A stretch of DNA of 45,612 bases from Streptomyces longispororuber (lineage in GTDB: Bacteria > Actinomycetota > Actinomycetes > Streptomycetales > Streptomycetaceae): contig NZ_JAMOLN010000060.1 in the NCBI RefSeq assembly GCF_024448165.1, forward strand, positions 1-45,612. The letters are read 5' to 3'. The position numbers and the translations under genes were made by a program. The stretch's first letter is position 1. Every line of letters begins with the position of its first letter. The notes under the pieces are model-generated. The model saw nothing but the letters and a program-made list of their open reading frames with translations, was not told where the DNA came from and searched no databases. Positions 42,290 to 45,612 of this stretch are shown piece after piece.

Positions 42290-42342
42290 GGAGACCTCAT
42301 TAATGCAGCTGGTCGGTATCTACGTACGGTTGTTCCGTCTGT

Positions 42343-42368
42343 AACACTGCCACGCCCTCCTTCATTCC
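42343..42368 (-). promoter_or_regulatory. Sigma-R promoter of moeZ
   Basis: Minus strand: GGAAT (42368-42364), 18-bp spacer, GTT (42345-42343), the Streptomyces sigma-R spacing. The -35 overlaps the stop of the upstream spherulin-like gene, so moeZ has its own thiol-stress promoter. moeB/moeZ is listed among sigma-R targets in S. coelicolor, as I recall. Confidence 0.82.
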
Positions 42369-43111
42369 GAGACACCTGTTCCGATACGCGAGACGATTTC
42401 GTCCCAGTACCCGGGCATCGCCTCCCAGGGGGCGCTCGCGCCGCCCCGGTCCGTGCGGTCGGTGAAGTAGATCGTGCCCGCGCCCTGCCAGCGCGCGATG
42501 CGCAGCGCCTCCTCCAGGTGGCCGCGCGGCATCCCGTGGACGAAGTGGCAGAACTTCTCGGGCGAGTACTCGGCGGTCCACTCCGCGACCTGGGACCAGC
42601 GGTAGTCGCTCCAGGGCCCGGAGAAGGTCACCAACTGGTCGGCGGTCTCGGCGAATCCGGGGTACGGGTGGGTGCCGTGGCCGAGCACGATGTACGCGTC
42701 GTCGACGAGGGCGCGCAGCGTGGTGACCGTGCGCCGCACCTCGGGCAGTGCGGCTCGCTCGGTGGCACAGCGGTCGAGGGAGAAGCCGTCGACCTGGTAC
42801 CAGTCGAGGAACCGGTGGGCGTCGGAGACGAGTTCGCCGAAGGAGCGGGCTCCGTAGGTCATGTCCAGGTGACCAAGGACACGCACGCCCGCGTTCCGCA
42901 GCCGGCCCGCCGCTTCCAGACAGTGCGGGTCGGGGCGGGCGCCCGGACCGTTGGCGATGTTCAGGACGACCCAGTGCAGAGGGGTGGCCGGGCGGGTGAG
43001 TTCGGCCCACTCGGTGGGGGCGACGAGGGGGTGGGCGAAGCCCGGGATGCCTACGCCGAGGCGTACGTCGGTGCTCGACAGGCCGGTCGCGGTCGGGGTC
43101 AGATACGGCAT
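42362..43111 (-). CDS. Spherulation-specific family 4-like protein (putative glycosidase fold)
   Basis: 249 residues matching the spherulin-4 family: LGVGIPGFAHPL, a WVVLNIANGPGARPD strand, GVRVLGHLDMTYGARS, DWYQVDGFSLD, a late HFVHGMPR and IYFTDR. The fold is a TIM-barrel related to glycoside hydrolases. No signal peptide is visible, unlike secreted homologs. ATG 43109-43111 overlaps the end of the epimerase gene by 13 bases, so it is translationally coupled. Homologs lie in Streptomyces exopolysaccharide loci; a role in surface polysaccharide is inferred. Confidence 0.82.
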   Translation of the reverse strand: MPYLTPTATGLSSTDVRLGVGIPGFAHPLVAPTEWAELTRPATPLHWVVLNIANGPGARPDPHCLEAAGRLRNAGVRVLGHLDMTYGARSFGELVSDAHRFLDWYQVDGFSLDRCATERAALPEVRRTVTTLRALVDDAYIVLGHGTHPYPGFAETADQLVTFSGPWSDYRWSQVAEWTAEYSPEKFCHFVHGMPRGHLEEALRIARWQGAGTIYFTDRTDRGGASAPWEAMPGYWDEIVSRIGTGVSE

Positions 43112-44067
43112 GCCGCCTCCATCCAGATGTCGGCGAGGGACTCTTCGAGGTTGATCCGGGGACGCCAGCCGAGCCGGTCGCGGGCCGTGCGCACGTCGGC
43201 CTGCTGCCAGCTGCCGCAGCCGTCGGGGTACGGGTACGCGGCCGGCGGGCTGTGCATCCCGTGGTCGGATTCGGTGCGCGGGTGGGCGACGGATTGCCGC
43301 AGGGCGACGGGCGGCCCGTCGAGTTCGTGGAGGGCGCCGCCGAATCCGGCGACCCGGGCGAGCACGGCGGCGGCGTCGCGCAGCCGCACGGCACGGCCGG
43401 AGCCGATGTTGATGACGCCCTGTGCGGCGGACAGCGACGCGGCGTGCACGGCACGGGCCACGTCCCGTACGTCGATGAAGTCGCGCTGCGCGCCGAGACC
43501 GCCGAGCTTCAGTTCGCCGTCGCCCGCCTGCATCGCCCGGCGCATGGCTTCGGCGAGCCGGCCGAGCGGCGAGCCGGCCGGGGTGCCGGGCCCCGCGGGC
43601 GAGAAGACGCGCAGGACGACGGCGTCGAGGCCGGAGCCCAGGACGAGCTCGGTGGCGGCGAGCTTGCTGACGCCGTACGGGCCGCCGGGCCTGGGGACCG
43701 CGTCCTCGGCGGTGGACGACCCGGGTTGCGAGGGTCCGTACTCGGCACCGCAGCCGATCTGCACGAGGCGGGCGCCGCAGCCGCTGCGGCGCAGGGCCTC
43801 GCAGACGGTGGCGACGGCGACGGTGTTGTGCCGGGTGAGTTCGCGTGCGCCACCGCGGGTGGCACCGGCACAGTTGATGACGACCCCGGGGTGGACGGCG
43901 TCCAGGAAGCGGGTGAGCGCGCCGGGGCTGCCGGTGGCGAGGTCGAAGCGGACGTCGGCGTCGTCGCCCCGGCCGAGCGCGGTGAGCTGCACGGCGGGGT
44001 CGGCCAGGAGACGGTCGGCGACGAAGCGGCCGAGGTACCCGTTGGCTCCGATCAGCAGGACCCTCAT
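43099..44067 (-). CDS. NAD-dependent sugar-nucleotide epimerase/dehydratase
   Basis: A 322-residue extended SDR with GANGYLGRFVADRLL at the N terminus, CGAEYGPS as the serine region and YGVSKLAATE as the catalytic Tyr-x-x-x-Lys. VVLRVFSPAGPG and FIDVRDVARAVHAA follow as in UDP-hexose epimerases. GGAGG lies six bases before ATG 44065-44067, which overlaps the stop of a tiny upstream ORF (ATGA). It probably supplies a nucleotide sugar for the polysaccharide pathway of its neighbours. Confidence 0.92.
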   Translation of the reverse strand: MRVLLIGANGYLGRFVADRLLADPAVQLTALGRGDDADVRFDLATGSPGALTRFLDAVHPGVVINCAGATRGGARELTRHNTVAVATVCEALRRSGCGARLVQIGCGAEYGPSQPGSSTAEDAVPRPGGPYGVSKLAATELVLGSGLDAVVLRVFSPAGPGTPAGSPLGRLAEAMRRAMQAGDGELKLGGLGAQRDFIDVRDVARAVHAASLSAAQGVINIGSGRAVRLRDAAAVLARVAGFGGALHELDGPPVALRQSVAHPRTESDHGMHSPPAAYPYPDGCGSWQQADVRTARDRLGWRPRINLEESLADIWMEAACRI

Positions 44068-44219
44068 CGGACGCCTCCGGGGGTCCGCGCGCCGAGGACT
44101 GCGCACGCCGCGCGCCGGGCGCACCGGTCGTGGGTCCCGCGCTGCCCGTGGGTTCCACACTGCCCGTGAGGCCCGGAGTATCCGGCGTATCCGGTGCCTC
44201 CGGGAGGAGGGGTGGTCAT
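44064..44219 (-). CDS. Tiny coupled ORF, 51 residues, Gly/His/Cys-rich
   Basis: ATG 44217-44219 follows an ideal AAGGAGA ribosome site with 8-base spacing, and the TGA overlaps the epimerase ATG (ATGA). The peptide begins MTTPPPGGTGYAGYSG and contains repeated GPHGQ/GTHGQ and four cysteines in its second half. No family is recognised. It may be a translation-coupling leader or a short real peptide. It is the strongest small-ORF candidate in this stretch. Confidence 0.55.
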   Translation of the reverse strand: MTTPPPGGTGYAGYSGPHGQCGTHGQRGTHDRCARRAACAVLGARTPGGVR

Positions 44220-44300
44220 CTGGCGTTCTCCTTAGGGGTGTTGCCGTGGATCGTGAGGTGGGTCCGCGGTGTCGGCCCCGCGGGAGAGAGGTGGTGCTGG

Positions 44301-44363
44301 TCATGCGGCGCGCGGTGCGCGCGGTGGCGTGGAGTGCCCGGCGGATGCGCTCTCCGCGGTCAT
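44301..44363 (-). CDS. Possible 20-codon ORF joining membrane protein and epimerase region
   Basis: ATG 44361-44363 overlaps the membrane protein's stop (ATGA), and its own TGA overlaps another ATG (44302-44304) in the same way. The peptide begins MTAESASAG. No separate ribosome site is seen. It may be incidental. Confidence 0.25.
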   Translation of the reverse strand: MTAESASAGHSTPPRAPRAA

Positions 44364-45612
44364 GGCGCGCCGCCCGTCGGGCAGTCGGCGACGGCGTGGG
44401 CGGAGGCGCGGATCAGCGTCCGGATGGCGTGGATCAGCAGCGCCAGGGCGGCGACGGCGCAGGTCGCCCCGGGCACGACGCCCACGCCGGCGGCGTCGAC
44501 GGCGCTCTCGACGGGGGTGCCCAGGAAGGCGCAGCCGGGCAGCCGCGCGGCGAAGACCGTGGCGACGGCCAGGGCCTCGGCGGCGGCGGCCGTACCGAGC
44601 ACCACGGCGGGCGCGTGTGTCCGGCCGTGCGCGGTCAGGAGCCGGGCGAGCAGCAGCAGGACGCCCAGGGCACCCGCGCCCGCGAAGTCCACGTCCTGGT
44701 CGAGCACGGCCCCGGACAGACCGAGCAGCACGGCCAGGGCGAGGGCGAACAGGACGACGGAGCCGAGGAGGAGCGGCCGGACGGAGGAGGCGAATTCGGC
44801 GAGGCCACGGCTGGTGGTGAGGCGTCGGCGGGCCCCGGCGACGAAGAGCCGGGCGCACCAGGTGGCGGGCGCCACGGCGACGGCGAGCGCGACGAGCGGA
44901 GCGGTGGCGAGGGGCAGTCCCGCGTCGGGGCCGCCGGCCAGCGCGGTGTTCAGCAGGCCATCGCCCAGCAGGGCGTAGACCAGCAGCCACCAGACCCAGA
45001 GGCGGGTCGCGGGGGCGGGCGGGCCCTCACCGGCGCGCAGCGGTCCGTGCCGCAGGGTCGTGCGCAGGGCGGCGGCGACGGCGAGGGCTCCGCCGATGCC
45101 GACGGCCAGGCGGGTGGCGCCCGTCGTGGCGTTCAGCGCGAGCAGGGCGAGGGTGCAGACGGCGCCCGGGAGCAGGGCGAGTCCGGCCCAGGCGCCGCGC
45201 ACGCCCGTGGTCTCCGCCGGTGGCGCGGTGGGCTCCCGGCCGGGGTCGCCGTCCCGGGGCACGCGGGCGTACATCTCCTCGGCGAGCGAGAACACGTCCT
45301 TGTGGCGGAAGCGGGCGGCGGTCCGGTCGGTCACTCCGTGGGCCTCGAGGCCGGCGGCGATCTCCAGCGGGTCGACCGCGCGCTCGCACAGTTCGCGGTG
45401 CCGGTGCATCAGGACCTTGACGGGGTCGACTCCGGAACGGCGTTGTGGTGTACGGGAGTTGGTGACGCCGGCCGTCGCGGGGGCGGCTGCGGCGGGGCGA
45501 GCGGGGGTGCCCCGCTCGTCGGCGTGCGAGGTTCGCCACCGCTCGCCCCGGCCACCTTCGGCGTCGGCATCGGCACCGGCGTGGACATCGCCATCGGCGC
45601 CGGCACCCGCAC
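44360..45612 (-). CDS. Multi-pass membrane protein of polysaccharide locus (5' end unresolved, runs to window edge)
   Basis: From ATG 45407-45409 this is 349 residues, but the frame stays open to the window edge and continues upstream through SRTPQRRSGVDPVKVLMHRHREL, which looks like genuine protein. An N-terminal helical motif (VDPLEIAAGLEAHGVTDRTAARFRHKDVF, a short DNA-binding-like or docking segment) precedes about 8-10 hydrophobic segments. No enzymatic motif is visible. Its TGA overlaps a small ORF (ATGA). Alternate-frame sequence in 45410-45612 is also open, so the exact start may be on either side or outside the window. Confidence 0.7.
   Translation of the reverse strand, partial: AGAGADGDVHAGADADAEGGRGERWRTSHADERGTPARPAAAAPATAGVTNSRTPQRRSGVDPVKVLMHRHRELCERAVDPLEIAAGLEAHGVTDRTAARFRHKDVFSLAEEMYARVPRDGDPGREPTAPPAETTGVRGAWAGLALLPGAVCTLALLALNATTGATRLAVGIGGALAVAAALRTTLRHGPLRAGEGPPAPATRLWVWWLLVYALLGDGLLNTALAGGPDAGLPLATAPLVALAVAVAPATWCARLFVAGARRRLTTSRGLAEFASSVRPLLLGSVVLFALALAVLLGLSGAVLDQDVDFAGAGALGVLLLLARLLTAHGRTHAPAVVLGTAAAAEALAVATVFAARLPGCAFLGTPVESAVDAAGVGVVPGATCAVAALALLIHAIRTLIRASAHAVADCPTGGAP

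Noticed and set aside
1..45612. Phage, insertion sequence, integrase, CRISPR or secondary metabolite core gene
   Set aside because: No transposase, recombinase, PKS/NRPS, YcaO or Cas motifs were seen on either strand.

Overview
The window is chromosomal DNA from a high-GC actinomycete, almost certainly a Streptomyces. The evidence is the roughly 70% GC coding style with G/C-ending codons, a WblC (WhiB7) regulator with a C-terminal AT-hook, a mycoredoxin, an AdnAB-type helicase-nuclease pair instead of RecBCD or AddAB, UPF0182, PPA1309 and DUF2342 family genes, and two promoters of the sigma-R thiol-stress type. I see no phage, transposase, integrase or CRISPR array. Most of this is core chromosome.

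Layout. 1-2119: the end of an ABC importer operon (ATPase tail, permease, lipoprotein). 2180-4446: two identical initiator tRNA genes flanking a Sel1-repeat protein gene. 4490-13533: UPF0182 membrane protein, PPA1309 protein, a PDZ/Lon-like protease, a 54-residue membrane peptide, MoaE, an atypical SDR protein, and a coupled DUF2342 zincin-like/Nudix pair. 13628-16762: a three-gene stress operon encoding a TerD-AIM24 fusion and two stand-alone AIM24 proteins. 16886-20464: a YgjP-like metallopeptidase, an orphan ThiF/E1-like protein, an ABC1 kinase and a small zinc ribbon protein.

20596-21960 is the wblC antibiotic-response locus. It has an AT-element promoter directly behind uvrD2, a leader ORF, a strong intrinsic terminator with a competing antiterminator pairing inside the end of the leader ORF, wblC itself, and a small translationally coupled downstream gene. 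21959-24581: uvrD2 divergent from mycoredoxin, which has a sigma-R promoter. 24609-34684: a genome-maintenance block (nudC, M20 peptidase, adnB, adnA, and an alkyltransferase-like gene). 34918-41010: a large membrane flippase with an embedded degenerate kinase domain, then two tandem S33 secreted lipoprotein peptidases. 41111-45612: moeZ with its own sigma-R promoter, then the downstream end of what looks like a cell-surface polysaccharide gene group (spherulin-4-like protein, sugar-nucleotide epimerase, very small coupled ORFs, membrane protein) that runs off the right edge.

How it fits together: several neighbours deal with stress. These are antibiotic sensing (wblC), thiol stress (mrx1 and moeZ through sigma-R), DNA breaks and alkylation (AdnAB, UvrD2, ATL), NAD-cap or nucleotide housekeeping (NudC) and TerD/AIM24 membrane-stress proteins. 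The observation most worth testing is the wblC leader. Its sequence predicts a ribosome-controlled attenuator in which the last codons of a 107-codon leader ORF contain the 5' strand of the antiterminator.
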